Positions 52,115-61,645 of a stretch of DNA of 64,000 nucleotides are shown piece after piece. Under the pieces are notes generated by a model. It ran no database searches and was not told the DNA's origin. It worked only from the letters and a program-made list of their open reading frames with translations. Position 1 is the first letter of the stretch. Every line of letters starts with the position of its first letter. Source of the DNA: Streptomyces sp. NRRL F-5122 (GTDB lineage Bacteria; Actinomycetota; Actinomycetes; Streptomycetales; Streptomycetaceae); the NCBI RefSeq assembly GCF_001507435.1, contig NZ_LMWH01000240.1, positions 62,001 to 126,000 on the forward strand. The letters are read 5' to 3'. The translations under genes and the position numbers were made by a program.

Positions 52115-53407
52115 ATGCGTGTCCTGTTCACCATCTTTCCGGCGACGGCACACCTGTATCCGGTCGTGCCGCTGGCCTGGGCGCTGCAAAGCGCCGGGCA
52201 CGAGGTCGTCGTGGCGAGCCACGCGGGCGTGGTGGACCCAGGAGTGATCGACAACATCGCCGCTGCGGGCCTCACGGCCGTACCGCTGGGCACGCCGGAG
52301 GAACTTCCGGCCGCGCTCGGACCGCACACCGGCGACGCCAAGCCCGACCGGCCCTCGCTCGGCTTCGACGCCCATGAGGAGGAGGACACGGGTTCCTGGC
52401 GCACGGCGCGCTCCATCCTCACGGGCATGTTCCGGCTGCACTACCCGGAGCCCGAGGAGGCGGGTGCCCGAAGGCCGGTGCTGGACAACCTGGTCGACTT
52501 CGCCCGCGTGTGGCGCCCGGACCTGGTGCTGTGGGACCCACTGATGTTCCCCGCGCCCATCGCCGCGCGGGTCAGCGGTGCCGCGCACGCCCGCCTGGTC
52601 TGGGGCATGGACAACATCGCGGTGATCCATGAGCGCACGAAGAGGGAACTGGCCGACCCCGCAGCGGAGTTGACCGAGCACCCATGGCTGAGCTGGCTCG
52701 GCCCGATGCTGGAGCGGCACGGGCTGGAGTTCGGTGACGAGATGCTGCTGGGGCAGTGGACCCTCGATCTGACCCAGTCCCGGATGCGCGCGCCGCTCGA
52801 TCTCACGCACGTCCCGGTGCGCCGGGTCCCGTACACCGGGGCGGCCGTGCTGCCCGACTGGCTGCACACACCTCCGCAGCGTCCCCGCGTGGTGCTGTCC
52901 CTGGGCGTCAGCCGGCGCAAGATCTTCGGCAAGTACAGCGGTTTCCCGATGCGGGAGTTCTTCGACTCGGTGTCCGCCCTGGACATCGAGGTCGTCGCCA
53001 CGCTCAACAGCCGCCAGCTCGACGCGGTCGGCACGCTCCCCGGCAATGTGCGCGCCGTCGAGTACGTCCCGCTCAACCAGGTCCTGCCCACCAGCTCCGC
53101 GATCATCCACCACGGTGGCGGCGGCACCTTCGCCTCCGCTGTCGCCTTCCGGGTGCCCCAGCTGGTGATGCCGCTGGTCATGTGGGACGAGATGGTCACA
53201 GGCCGCTATGTGGCCGACATGGGCGCAGGTCTGGTCGCCGACCCCGACGCGCTGGAGGTCGCGGGGCTGCACAAGCAACTCGTACGGCTCCTTGAAGAGC
53301 CGTCGTTCCAGCTGGGCGCCCGCGGACTGCACGACGAGATGCTCGCCGCGCCCTCGCCGAAGGACGTCGTTCCGCTGCTGGAGCGACTGACCGCCGAGCG
53401 CCGCTGA
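52115..53407 (+). CDS. GT1-family glycosyltransferase (1)
   Basis: This 430-residue antibiotic glycosyltransferase has the GT-B fold: acceptor-side N-terminus MRVLFTIFPATAHLYPVVPLAWAL and nucleotide-sugar site IIHHGGGGTFASAVAFRVPQLVMPL. Its length and the long N-terminal insertion resemble activator-assisted macrolide/anthracycline enzymes (EryCIII/DnrS type). No P450-like activator gene is seen nearby. CGGAG precedes the ATG. It transfers a dTDP-deoxysugar; the acceptor position is unknown. Confidence 0.9.
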   Translation: MRVLFTIFPATAHLYPVVPLAWALQSAGHEVVVASHAGVVDPGVIDNIAAAGLTAVPLGTPEELPAALGPHTGDAKPDRPSLGFDAHEEEDTGSWRTARSILTGMFRLHYPEPEEAGARRPVLDNLVDFARVWRPDLVLWDPLMFPAPIAARVSGAAHARLVWGMDNIAVIHERTKRELADPAAELTEHPWLSWLGPMLERHGLEFGDEMLLGQWTLDLTQSRMRAPLDLTHVPVRRVPYTGAAVLPDWLHTPPQRPRVVLSLGVSRRKIFGKYSGFPMREFFDSVSALDIEVVATLNSRQLDAVGTLPGNVRAVEYVPLNQVLPTSSAIIHHGGGGTFASAVAFRVPQLVMPLVMWDEMVTGRYVADMGAGLVADPDALEVAGLHKQLVRLLEEPSFQLGARGLHDEMLAAPSPKDVVPLLERLTAERR

Positions 53408-53432
53408 CCGCCCCGAGAGGACTGCCCGTCAG

Positions 53433-54647
53433 ATGCGCGTACTGGTGATCTCCACCCCTGTACCGACCCACTTCCTCCCCCTGGTGCCACTGCTCTGGGC
53501 GCTGCGTGCCGCCGGACACGAGGTGACCGTCCTCGGGCAGCCCGATGTGCTCGGTGCCGTCCGGGCCGGCGGGCTCACCGGCATCCGGATCGGCGAGTCG
53601 TTCGATGTGAACGCGATGCTGCTGAAGGGACTGCCCGAGGACCGGCGGCCACTGCAGGAGAGGCCCCGGCCCGCCCCCGAACTGATCGGCGGATACGGCA
53701 GGTTGTGGGGGGCCCATGCCACCTCGCTGCTCGACCGCTACGCCGACGTGGCCGAGGAGTACCGCCCGGAGCTGATCCTCGCCGACCCGCTGGAGTACTG
53801 CTCGCTGATCATCGGAGCGCGGCTGGGGGTGCCTGTGGTCCACCACCGCTGGACGGTGGACGCCATCTCCGGCCCCGCCCGGCGCTTCGTCCACCCCGAC
53901 CTGCAGGAGCTGTGCGACAGACTCGGCCTGCCCGGGCTGCCCGACCCGGCCGTGCTGCTCGACCCGTGCCCGCCGTCACTGCGGATACCGGACGGCGAGC
54001 CGGGAGTGCCGGTCCGGTTCGTGCCGTACAGCGGGGGCGGCGAGGTGCCGGCCTGGGTGCGCGCGGACCGCGGCCCCGGGGCCGGGCGGCGCCGGGTCGC
54101 CGTGTCGCTGGGCAACACCCTTGCCCTGCACGGCGAGCGCTTCACCCGCGATCTGCTGCACACTCTCGCCGCGCGACCCGGCACCGAGATCGTGGTGACA
54201 CTGCCCGAGCCGTACCGCACCGCGATCGGACCGCTGCCCGACGGCGTGACGGCGGTCGATCCGCTGCCCCTGCACCTCTTCCTCGGCACCTGTGACGCCA
54301 TGGTGCACCACGGCGGTGCCGGTACGGCGATGACCGCGACGGCGTTCGGGCTGCCGCAGCTGGCGCTGCCCCAGCTGGCGGACCACTTCCCGCTGGGCGA
54401 CCGGCTCGTCGCGACCGGGGCGGGGCGCTCCTTCGACACGGCGGCCCAGCAGGACGATCCGCGGATCGTCGGCGAGGCCCTGGACGATCTGCTGTCCGAC
54501 CCCCGGTACGCCGCATCGGCGCGGGGCCTGGCCGCGGAGATGGCCGCGATGCCGCCCCCGTCCGCCGTGGCCGCCGACCTGGCGGACCTGGCCCGTGCAG
54601 CCGGACGACCGAGAGAGGCGAGCACACAGTGCACATCGAGGAACTGA
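53433..54647 (+). CDS. GT1-family glycosyltransferase (2)
   Basis: This 404-residue glycosyltransferase begins MRVLVISTPVPTHFLPLVPLLWALRAAGHEV and carries MVHHGGAGTAMTATAFGLPQLALPQ in the sugar-nucleotide domain. The N-terminus is reminiscent of the UrdGT2/LanGT families, one of which forms the C-glycosidic bond in aquayamycin-type compounds; sequence reading alone cannot tell C- from O-transfer. GAGAGGA lies upstream. Its 3' end overlaps the epimerase gene by 19 bases. Confidence 0.9.
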   Translation: MRVLVISTPVPTHFLPLVPLLWALRAAGHEVTVLGQPDVLGAVRAGGLTGIRIGESFDVNAMLLKGLPEDRRPLQERPRPAPELIGGYGRLWGAHATSLLDRYADVAEEYRPELILADPLEYCSLIIGARLGVPVVHHRWTVDAISGPARRFVHPDLQELCDRLGLPGLPDPAVLLDPCPPSLRIPDGEPGVPVRFVPYSGGGEVPAWVRADRGPGAGRRRVAVSLGNTLALHGERFTRDLLHTLAARPGTEIVVTLPEPYRTAIGPLPDGVTAVDPLPLHLFLGTCDAMVHHGGAGTAMTATAFGLPQLALPQLADHFPLGDRLVATGAGRSFDTAAQQDDPRIVGEALDDLLSDPRYAASARGLAAEMAAMPPPSAVAADLADLARAAGRPREASTQCTSRN

Positions 54648-55210
54648 ACATCCCCGGGGCCTACTTGATAACGCCCGCCCAGATCCCGGACGAGCGCGGG
54701 ACGTTCTACGAGGCGATGCGCAGTGACGCGCTGGAGGACGCCACCGGCGTCTCCTTCGGTCCGCGGCAGATCAACTACTCCGTGTCGAAGCGCCATACGC
54801 TGCGCGGGATCCACAGCGTGCGCATTCCGCCGGGGCAGGCAAAGTACGTCACCTGTGTACGCGGCTCGCTGCGCGACATCGTCGTGGACCTGAGGATCGG
54901 CTCCCCGACCTTCGGCGAGCACCGGGTCAATGTGCTGGACGCGGACTCCGGAAGGTCCGTCTACGTGCCCGAGGGCGTCGGCCACGGCTTCCTCGCACTC
55001 AGCGACGACGCCTGCATCTGCTACGTCGTCTCCACCACGTACGTGCCAGGCACGCAGATCGACGTCAATCCTCTGGACCCGGATCTCGATCTGCCCTGGG
55101 ACTGCCCGCAGCCCCCTCTCATCTCGGACAAGGACGCCAAGGCGCCCACCGTGGCCGAGGCCGTACGGGCAGGCATGCTGCCCCGATTCGACAAGGCAGG
55201 CACCTCGTGA
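54629..55210 (+). CDS. dTDP-4-keto-6-deoxyhexose 3,5-epimerase
   Basis: This 193-residue cupin-fold epimerase of the RmlC family shows PDERGTFYEAM, LRGIHSVRIPPGQAKYVTCVRGSLRDIVVDLR with the catalytic histidine, and YVPEGVGHGFLAL. It converts D- to L-configured intermediates, here probably toward an L-sugar such as L-rhodinose, as UrdZ1/LanZ1 do. GTG start lies within the preceding glycosyltransferase gene and the stop overlaps the next start as GTGA. Confidence 0.9.
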   Translation: MHIEELNIPGAYLITPAQIPDERGTFYEAMRSDALEDATGVSFGPRQINYSVSKRHTLRGIHSVRIPPGQAKYVTCVRGSLRDIVVDLRIGSPTFGEHRVNVLDADSGRSVYVPEGVGHGFLALSDDACICYVVSTTYVPGTQIDVNPLDPDLDLPWDCPQPPLISDKDAKAPTVAEAVRAGMLPRFDKAGTS

Positions 55211-56343
55211 AGATGCTGTTCGTCGCCGCGGGCAGCCTGGCGACCGTGTTCGCCCTCGCCCCGCTGGCCACCGCCGCCCGCAACGCGGGCCACCAGGTCG
55301 TCATGGCCGCGAACGACGACATGGTCCCGTACATCACCGCCTCGGGCCTGCCGGGGGTCGCGACCACCGATCTGCCGATCCGGCACTTCATCACCACGGA
55401 CCGGACCGGCAACCCCGAGTCGATCCCCTCCGACCCGCTGGAGCAGGCGCTGTTCACCGGGCGCTGGTTCGCGCGCATGGCCGCTTCGAGCCTGCCGCGG
55501 ATGCGCGAGTTCGGCCTGGCCTGGCGACCCGACGTGATCGTCGGCGGCACGATGAGCTATGTCGCCCCGCTGCTGGCACTGCATCTGGGAGTGCCGCATG
55601 TACGGCAGGCCTGGGACGCCATCGAGGCCGACGGCATCCATCCCGGCGCCGACGCCGAACTCCAGCCGGAACTGCGTGAGTTCGGACTCGACCGACTGCC
55701 GGACCCTGACCTGTTCGTCGACATCTGCCCGCCCAGCCTGCGCCCGGCGGGTACGGCCGGGGCACAGGCGATGCGCTACGTCCCGGCGAACGCCCAACGG
55801 CGCCTGGAACCGTGGATGTTCGAGCGGGGCGAGCACCGCAGGATCCTCGTGACCTCGGGGAGCCGGGTCGCCAGGGAGAGCTACGACAAGAACTTCGACT
55901 TCCTGCGCGGCCTCGCGAAGGACGTCGCGTCCTGGGACGTCGAGCTGATCGTCGCCGCACCCGACCAGGTCGCCGACGCCGTGCGCGAGGATCTGCCCGG
56001 CGTCCGGGCCGGCTGGGTGCCCCTCGATCTCGTCGCGCCCACCTGCGATCTGCTCGTCCACCACGCCGGCGGGGTCAGCACCCTGACCGGGCTGAACGCC
56101 GGGGTGCCCCAACTGCTCATCCCCAAGGGGGCCGTGCTCGAGAAGCCGGCCCGGCGCGTCGCCGACTTCGGGGCCGCGATCACGCTGCTGCCCGGCGAGG
56201 ACTCGGCCGACGCCGTCGCGGACTCCTGTCAGGAGCTGCTGTCCAAGGGCGGATACGGCGAGCGGGCCCGTGAACTGTCCCGCGAGATCGCCGACATGCC
56301 CTCACCCGCGAGCGTGGTCGCCGCGCTCGGCCGACTGGCGTGA
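55207..56343 (+). CDS. GT1-family glycosyltransferase (3)
   Basis: This 378-residue enzyme is shorter than the other two and begins MKMLFVAAGSLATVFALAPLATAARNAGHQVV. It has LLVHHAGGVSTLTGLNAGVPQLLIPKG in the nucleotide-sugar domain. Its N-terminal style matches the LanGT4/UrdGT1 group that add rhodinose in angucycline saccharide chains; this is a family-level impression only. The GTG start is coupled to the epimerase stop. Confidence 0.9.
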   Translation: MKMLFVAAGSLATVFALAPLATAARNAGHQVVMAANDDMVPYITASGLPGVATTDLPIRHFITTDRTGNPESIPSDPLEQALFTGRWFARMAASSLPRMREFGLAWRPDVIVGGTMSYVAPLLALHLGVPHVRQAWDAIEADGIHPGADAELQPELREFGLDRLPDPDLFVDICPPSLRPAGTAGAQAMRYVPANAQRRLEPWMFERGEHRRILVTSGSRVARESYDKNFDFLRGLAKDVASWDVELIVAAPDQVADAVREDLPGVRAGWVPLDLVAPTCDLLVHHAGGVSTLTGLNAGVPQLLIPKGAVLEKPARRVADFGAAITLLPGEDSADAVADSCQELLSKGGYGERARELSREIADMPSPASVVAALGRLA

Positions 56344-56368
56344 ACACACGAACCGAGAGGACCTCTCG

Positions 56369-57436
56369 ATGAAGGCTCTGGTGCTCGCAGGCGGGTCCGG
56401 TACCCGGCTGCGGCCTTTCAGCTATTCGATGCCCAAACAACTCATCCCCATCGCCAACACGCCCGTCCTGGTGCATGTGCTGAACTCCGTTCGGGATCTG
56501 GGGGTGAGCGAGGTCGGCGTCGTCGTCGGCAACCGCGGCCCCGAGATCGAGGCGGTACTCGGTGACGGTGCCCGGTTCGGCGTGCACATCACCTACATCC
56601 CGCAGGACGCACCGCGCGGACTGGCCCACACCGTGGTCATCGCCCGCGACTTCCTCGGCGACGACGACTTCGTGATGTACCTGGGCGACAACATGCTGCC
56701 CGACGGGGTGGATTCGAGCGCCGAGGAGTTCGCCCGGTACCGGCCGGCCGCGCAGGTCGTCGTCCACAAGGTCGCCGACCCGCGCGCGTTCGGCGTCGCC
56801 GAACTCGGCCCCGACGGCGAGGTGCTGCGTCTGGTGGAGAAACCTCGGCAGCCACGCAGCGACCTGGCCCTGATCGGTGTGTACTTCTTCACCGCCGCCA
56901 TCCACGAGGCGGTGGCCTCGATCGAACCCAGCGCCCGCGGCGAACTGGAGATCACCGACGCCATCCAGTGGCTGGTCTCCTCCGGGGCGGACGTGCGCGC
57001 CGGGCGCTACGACGGCTATTGGAAGGACACCGGAAGGGTCGAGGACGTCCTGGAGTGCAACAGCCACCTCCTGGACGGCCTGACCCGGCGCGTCGAGGGA
57101 CGCGTCGACCCCGGCAGCGTGCTGGTCGGCCGCGTCGTGGTCGAGGCGGGCGCGCGCATCGTCCGCTCCCGGGTCGAGGGTCCGGCGATCATCGGCGCGG
57201 GCACGGTTCTGCAGGACAGCCACGTGGGCCCGCACACCTCCATCGGGCGGAACTGCCTGGTGACGGACAGTCGGCTGGAGCGCTCCATCGCCCTCGACGA
57301 GGCATCGGTCACCGGGGTCCGCGGCCTGCGCAACTCGCTGATCGGGCGTGCCGCGTCCGTGGGCACCACGGGCCGGGGCACCGACCATCACTGCCTGGTC
57401 GTCGGAGATCACACCCGAGTGGAGGTCGCGGCATGA
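56369..57436 (+). CDS. rfbA: Glucose-1-phosphate thymidylyltransferase (dTDP-glucose synthase)
   Basis: This 355-residue nucleotidyltransferase begins MKALVLAGGSGTRLRPFSYSMPKQLIPIANTPVL, with GGSGTRLRP for dTTP binding, and has FVMYLGDNMLPDG and FGVAELGPDGEVLRLVEKP. The long form with a C-terminal hexapeptide-repeat helix (residues ~240-355) is the StrD type usual in antibiotic clusters. It makes dTDP-glucose, the entry point to the deoxysugars. GAGAGGA precedes the ATG at 56369. Confidence 0.95.
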   Translation: MKALVLAGGSGTRLRPFSYSMPKQLIPIANTPVLVHVLNSVRDLGVSEVGVVVGNRGPEIEAVLGDGARFGVHITYIPQDAPRGLAHTVVIARDFLGDDDFVMYLGDNMLPDGVDSSAEEFARYRPAAQVVVHKVADPRAFGVAELGPDGEVLRLVEKPRQPRSDLALIGVYFFTAAIHEAVASIEPSARGELEITDAIQWLVSSGADVRAGRYDGYWKDTGRVEDVLECNSHLLDGLTRRVEGRVDPGSVLVGRVVVEAGARIVRSRVEGPAIIGAGTVLQDSHVGPHTSIGRNCLVTDSRLERSIALDEASVTGVRGLRNSLIGRAASVGTTGRGTDHHCLVVGDHTRVEVAA

Positions 57437-58416
57437 GGATCCTGGTCACCGGAGCGGCAGGCTTCATCGGCTCGCACTTCGTGCGCAGCCTGCTCGCCGA
57501 CGAGTACAGCGGCTGGGAGGGCGCCCAGGTCACCGCACTGGACAAGCTGACCTACGCGGGAAACAGGGAGAACCTGCCCGCCGCGCACGAGCGGCTGGTG
57601 TTCGTCCGGGGCGACGTCTGCGACCGCGATCTGCTGCGCGAACTGCTGCCCGGCCACGACGCCGTGGTCCACTTCGCGGCCGAGTCCCACGTCGACCGCT
57701 CCCTGGAGGGCGCCGGCGAGTTCTTCCGGACGAACGTCCTCGGCACCCAGACCCTGCTCGACGCCGTGCTGGAGAGCGGGATCGAGCGGGTCGTGCACGT
57801 CTCCACGGACGAGGTGTACGGCTCGATCGAGGAGGGCTCCTGGACGGAGGAGTGGCCGCTGGCGCCCAACTCCCCGTACGCCGCCTCGAAGGCCGGGTCG
57901 GACCTGGTGGCCCGGACGTACTGGCGCACCCACGGCGTGGACCTCTCGATCACCCGCTGCTCCAACAACTACGGGCCCTACCAGCACCCCGAGAAGGTCA
58001 TCCCGCTGTTCGTCACGAACCTCCTGGAGGGCCACCAGGTGCCGCTGTACGGCGACGGGCGCAATGTCCGCGAGTGGCTGCACGTGGCCGACCACTGCCG
58101 CGGCATCCACCTCGTGCTCAACGACGGCAAGCCCGGCGAGGTCTACAACATCGGCGGCGGAAACGAGTACACCAACCTCGCCCTGACCGAGAAACTCCTG
58201 GAACTGACCGGCGCGGGCGAGGAGATGATCCGACGAGTCGCCGACCGCAAGGCGCACGACCTGCGCTACTCCATCGACGAATCCAAGATCCGCAAGCAGC
58301 TCGGCTACGCGCCGCGGATCAGCTTCGCGCAGGGTCTCGCCGACACGGTCGCCTGGTACCGCGACAACCCCGACTGGTGGAAGGCCGTCAAGCACGGGGC
58401 GATCCGTGCGGCCTGA
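57433..58416 (+). CDS. rfbB: dTDP-glucose 4,6-dehydratase
   Basis: This 327-residue extended SDR has ILVTGAAGFIGSHFVRSLL for NAD binding, HFAAESHVDRS, the catalytic STDEVYG, and YAASKAGSD with Tyr and Lys. It produces dTDP-4-keto-6-deoxyglucose, the branch point for all 6-deoxyhexoses in this cluster. Its ATG overlaps the stop of the thymidylyltransferase as ATGA. Confidence 0.95.
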   Translation: MRILVTGAAGFIGSHFVRSLLADEYSGWEGAQVTALDKLTYAGNRENLPAAHERLVFVRGDVCDRDLLRELLPGHDAVVHFAAESHVDRSLEGAGEFFRTNVLGTQTLLDAVLESGIERVVHVSTDEVYGSIEEGSWTEEWPLAPNSPYAASKAGSDLVARTYWRTHGVDLSITRCSNNYGPYQHPEKVIPLFVTNLLEGHQVPLYGDGRNVREWLHVADHCRGIHLVLNDGKPGEVYNIGGGNEYTNLALTEKLLELTGAGEEMIRRVADRKAHDLRYSIDESKIRKQLGYAPRISFAQGLADTVAWYRDNPDWWKAVKHGAIRAA

Positions 58417-59467
58417 GCACCGGCCCACGGCCGGGCTCTCGGTCGCGGTCCTGGGCGGCACCGGGTTCCTGGGCCGGCACCTCGGCGCGGCGTTCGCCGC
58501 GAAGGGCGCCCGGGTGCACCTGATCGCCCGCACTGCGGCAACCGAGTCGGTGCCGCCCAGCACCTCCGGAGTGACGACGACGCGGCTGGACCTGCTCACG
58601 ACGGCACCCGAGGCACTCACGGAGGTCCTCGCCACAATCGGCGCCGACGTGGTGGTCAACGCGGCGGGCCGGGCCTGGCGGGCCGACGGGACGGAGATGG
58701 CAGCGGGCAACGTCGAACTGGTCGAACGGGTCGTGACGGCGCTCGCCGCCGCTCCCGGCCCTCCAGTACGGCTGGTTCAGCTCGGCAGCGTCCACGAGTA
58801 CGGGGCCGGCGCCCCGGACGGCGCCACCGGCGAGGACCATGCGCCCACCCCGGTGACGCCGTACGGCCGTACCAAACTCCGGGGCACGCAAGCCGTCCTG
58901 CGCGGCACACGGGAGCGGGGCGTCGACGGGGTGGTGCTCCGGCTCGCCAACGTGATCGGTGCCGGGGTACCGGAGGGCAGCCTCTTCGGCCGGGTCGCCG
59001 GCCACCTCGGCACCTCTGCCCGGGCCGACGCGCGGGGTGAGAAGCCCGCCGCACTGCATCTGCCGCCCCTGCGTGCGGCCCGCGACCTGGTGGACACCGG
59101 TGACGTCGCCGCGGCGGTCCTGGCCGCGGCCACGGCACCGGCGCGGATCGTCACCGGCCAGGTGATCAATGTGGGCCGCGGCGAGGCGGTCCCCATGCGC
59201 GGGCTGGTCGACCGGATGATCGCGCTCAGCGGCCTGGAGATCCCGGTGGTCGAGGCGACCGAGGCACCCGCCTCGCGCACCGATGTCGCCCGGCAGTGCC
59301 TGGACGTCTCCCGTGCCCGGCGCCTGCTCGGCTGGCGCCCGCTGCGCAGCGTCGACGACTCCCTGCGCGACCTTCTCGCATCCGTACTGCCGCCGGAGCG
59401 ACCGCCGCTCGGCACACCACTGGGCATCACGGCCGGCGCACCGGCCGAGGAAGGGGTACGACCATGA
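58406..59467 (+). CDS. NAD-dependent epimerase/dehydratase, probable NDP-hexose 4-ketoreductase
   Basis: This 353-residue extended SDR has VAVLGGTGFLGRHLGAAFAAKG and a YGRTK catalytic motif, then RLANVIGAGVPEG. Cluster members of this kind (UrdR/LanR, DnmV-like) reduce the 4-keto group of 2-deoxy- or 2,3-dideoxyhexoses. The GTG start overlaps the 4,6-dehydratase by 11 bases. Whether it serves the D-olivose or L-rhodinose branch cannot be decided from the sequence. Confidence 0.82.
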   Translation: MRPEHRPTAGLSVAVLGGTGFLGRHLGAAFAAKGARVHLIARTAATESVPPSTSGVTTTRLDLLTTAPEALTEVLATIGADVVVNAAGRAWRADGTEMAAGNVELVERVVTALAAAPGPPVRLVQLGSVHEYGAGAPDGATGEDHAPTPVTPYGRTKLRGTQAVLRGTRERGVDGVVLRLANVIGAGVPEGSLFGRVAGHLGTSARADARGEKPAALHLPPLRAARDLVDTGDVAAAVLAAATAPARIVTGQVINVGRGEAVPMRGLVDRMIALSGLEIPVVEATEAPASRTDVARQCLDVSRARRLLGWRPLRSVDDSLRDLLASVLPPERPPLGTPLGITAGAPAEEGVRP

Positions 59468-60768
59468 GCGACCGCAAGGACCGGATCCTGGAAGAGGTCC
59501 GCACATACCACCAGGAGGTCTCCCCGGAGCGTGAGTTCGTGCCGGGCACGACGGAGATCTGGCCGTCCGGCGCGGTCCTGGAGGAGGCCGACCGGATGGC
59601 CCTGGTGGAGGCGGCGCTGGATATGCGCATCGCCGCCGGGACCAGCTCCCGCAAGTTCGAGTCGGCCTTCGCCCGCCGCCTGAAGCGCCGCAAGGCACAT
59701 CTGACGAACTCCGGTTCGTCGGCCAATCTGCTGGCGGTGTCGGCACTGACGTCGCACACGCTGGAGGACCGGCGGCTGCGGCCGGGCGACGAGGTCATCA
59801 CGGTGGCGGCGGGTTTTCCGACCACCGTGAACCCCATCCTGCAGAACGGCCTGATCCCGGTCTTCGTGGACGTGGACCTCACCACCTACAACGCGACCGC
59901 CGACCGGGTGGCCGCGGCGATCGGTCCCAAGACCCGGGCCATCATCGTCGCGCACGCCCTGGGCAACCCCTTCGAGGTCGCGGAGATAGCCCAACTCGCC
60001 CAGGAGCACGATCTGTTTTTGATCGAGGACAACTGCGACGCGGTCGGCTCGCTCTACGACGGCAAACTCACCGGCACCTTCGGCGACATGACCACCGTCA
60101 GCTTCTACCCGGCGCACCACCTCACCATGGGCGAGGGCGGGTGTGTGCTGACCTCCAACCTGGCGCTGGCCAGGATCGTGGAGTCGCTGCGGGACTGGGG
60201 GCGGGACTGCTGGTGCGAGCCGGGCGAGAACGACCGTTGCATGAAGCGGTTCAAGTACCAGATGGGCACGCTGCCCGCCGGATACGACCACAAGTACATC
60301 TTCTCGCACGTCGGGTACAACCTGAAGGCCACGGACATCCAGGCCGCACTCGGTCTGGCGCAGCTGGCCAAGCTGGACTCCTTCATCGAGGCCCGGCAGC
60401 GCAACTGGCGGAGGCTGCGGGAGGGCCTGGACGGGGTTCCCGGGCTGCTGCTGCCCGAGGCCACGCCGCGTTCCGAGCCGAGCTGGTTCGGGTTCGTGAT
60501 CACCGTCGACCCCGAGGCGCCCTTCGGCCGCGCCGAGTTGGTCGACTTCCTGGAGTCCCGAAGGATCGGCACCCGCCGCCTGTTCGCCGGCAACCTCACC
60601 CGGCACCCGGCCTACATCGACCAGCCGCACCGGATCGTGGGCGAACTGACCAACAGCGACGTCATCACCGAGCACACCTTCTGGATCGGGGTCTACCCGG
60701 CGCTCACCGACGAGATGCTGGACTACGTCACCGCCTCGATCAAGGAGTTCGTGGCCGCGCGCGGCTGA
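59464..60768 (+). CDS. NDP-hexose 3-dehydratase, PMP/[2Fe-2S] type (SpnQ/UrdQ/LanQ-like)
   Basis: This 434-residue DegT-fold enzyme has a histidine pair (residues 218-219, YPAHHLTMGEGG) where aminotransferases carry the PLP lysine. Cysteines at 191, 249, 251 and 259 match exactly the C-x57-C-x-C-x7-C motif of SpnQ and E1 that holds a [2Fe-2S] cluster. It removes the C-3 oxygen, giving 2,3,6-trideoxyhexoses such as rhodinose. The ATG overlaps the preceding stop as ATGA. An electron-donor ferredoxin reductase is not encoded nearby and may be a housekeeping protein. Confidence 0.93.
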   Translation: MSDRKDRILEEVRTYHQEVSPEREFVPGTTEIWPSGAVLEEADRMALVEAALDMRIAAGTSSRKFESAFARRLKRRKAHLTNSGSSANLLAVSALTSHTLEDRRLRPGDEVITVAAGFPTTVNPILQNGLIPVFVDVDLTTYNATADRVAAAIGPKTRAIIVAHALGNPFEVAEIAQLAQEHDLFLIEDNCDAVGSLYDGKLTGTFGDMTTVSFYPAHHLTMGEGGCVLTSNLALARIVESLRDWGRDCWCEPGENDRCMKRFKYQMGTLPAGYDHKYIFSHVGYNLKATDIQAALGLAQLAKLDSFIEARQRNWRRLREGLDGVPGLLLPEATPRSEPSWFGFVITVDPEAPFGRAELVDFLESRRIGTRRLFAGNLTRHPAYIDQPHRIVGELTNSDVITEHTFWIGVYPALTDEMLDYVTASIKEFVAARG

Positions 60769-60813
60769 GCGGGACCGGCCCTCATCCCCCTCCAGAGATC
60801 GGGACGACGACAC

Positions 60814-61578
60814 ATGGACATTGTGGGAAACGGTTTCCTGGCGCGAAACCTTCGTTCGCTGGCCGGCCGGCATCCGGACACCGTGGCCCTGGCGGCGGGT
60901 GTGTCCTGGGCGAGCGGCACCTCCGACGAGGACTTCGCCCGTGAGGCGGCGCTGCTGCACGAGGTCGTCGAGCGGTGCCAGGACACCGGTCGGCGACTGC
61001 TCTTCTTCTCCACGGCGGCGACCGGCATGTACGGACTCGCCGAGGGGCCCGGCCGGGAGGACACGCCGGTGACGCCCTGCACCCCCTACGGCGCGCACAA
61101 ACTCGCCCTCGAGCAGCTGCTGCGCGACTCCGGCGCCGCCCACGTGATCCTTCGGCTCGGCCATCTGGTCGGACCCGATCAGCCCGAGCACCAGTTACTG
61201 CCCACTCTGGTGCGCCAGTTGCGCGAAGGAGTGGTCCGCGTGCACCGGGAAGCGGCCCGCGACCTGATCGACGTCGGCGACGTCATCACGGTCATCGACC
61301 GTCTGCTCGCCATGGATCTGCGGGCCGAGACGGTCAATGTCGCCTCCGGTTTCGCCGTCCCGGTGGGGGACGTCGTCGACCACCTCGCGCGGGCCCTGGG
61401 TTTGGAGGCGCGCCGTGAGTTCGTCGACGCGGGCGTCCGTCAGCACGTCATCTCGACCGAGAAGCTGCGCGCCCTGGTGCCGCAGGTCGCGGAGATGGGC
61501 TTCGGCCCCGGCTACTACCGGCGGATCCTCGGCGACTTCACTGCCTCGGTGTCGTCCGGCACGTCCGCGCACGCCTGA
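60814..61578 (+). CDS. Short NAD-dependent epimerase/reductase, probable second 4-ketoreductase; contains a TTA codon
   Basis: This 254-residue compact SDR starts MDIVGNGFLARNLRSL, with a GNGFLA nucleotide loop, and has FFSTAATGMYG and YGAHKLALE as catalytic elements. It lacks some of the N-terminal strands of normal extended SDRs, as in UrdZ3/LanZ3-type reductases. Codon 128 is TTA (61195-61197), the rare leucine codon read by the bldA tRNA in Streptomyces, so its translation may depend on developmental stage. Confidence 0.82.
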   Translation: MDIVGNGFLARNLRSLAGRHPDTVALAAGVSWASGTSDEDFAREAALLHEVVERCQDTGRRLLFFSTAATGMYGLAEGPGREDTPVTPCTPYGAHKLALEQLLRDSGAAHVILRLGHLVGPDQPEHQLLPTLVRQLREGVVRVHREAARDLIDVGDVITVIDRLLAMDLRAETVNVASGFAVPVGDVVDHLARALGLEARREFVDAGVRQHVISTEKLRALVPQVAEMGFGPGYYRRILGDFTASVSSGTSAHA

Positions 61579-61645
61579 ACGTCCGCCTCCCTCCGACGCC
61601 CCAGCACCCGCCCCCGTACCCGGAAAGACCAGTGAGGACCCCGTG

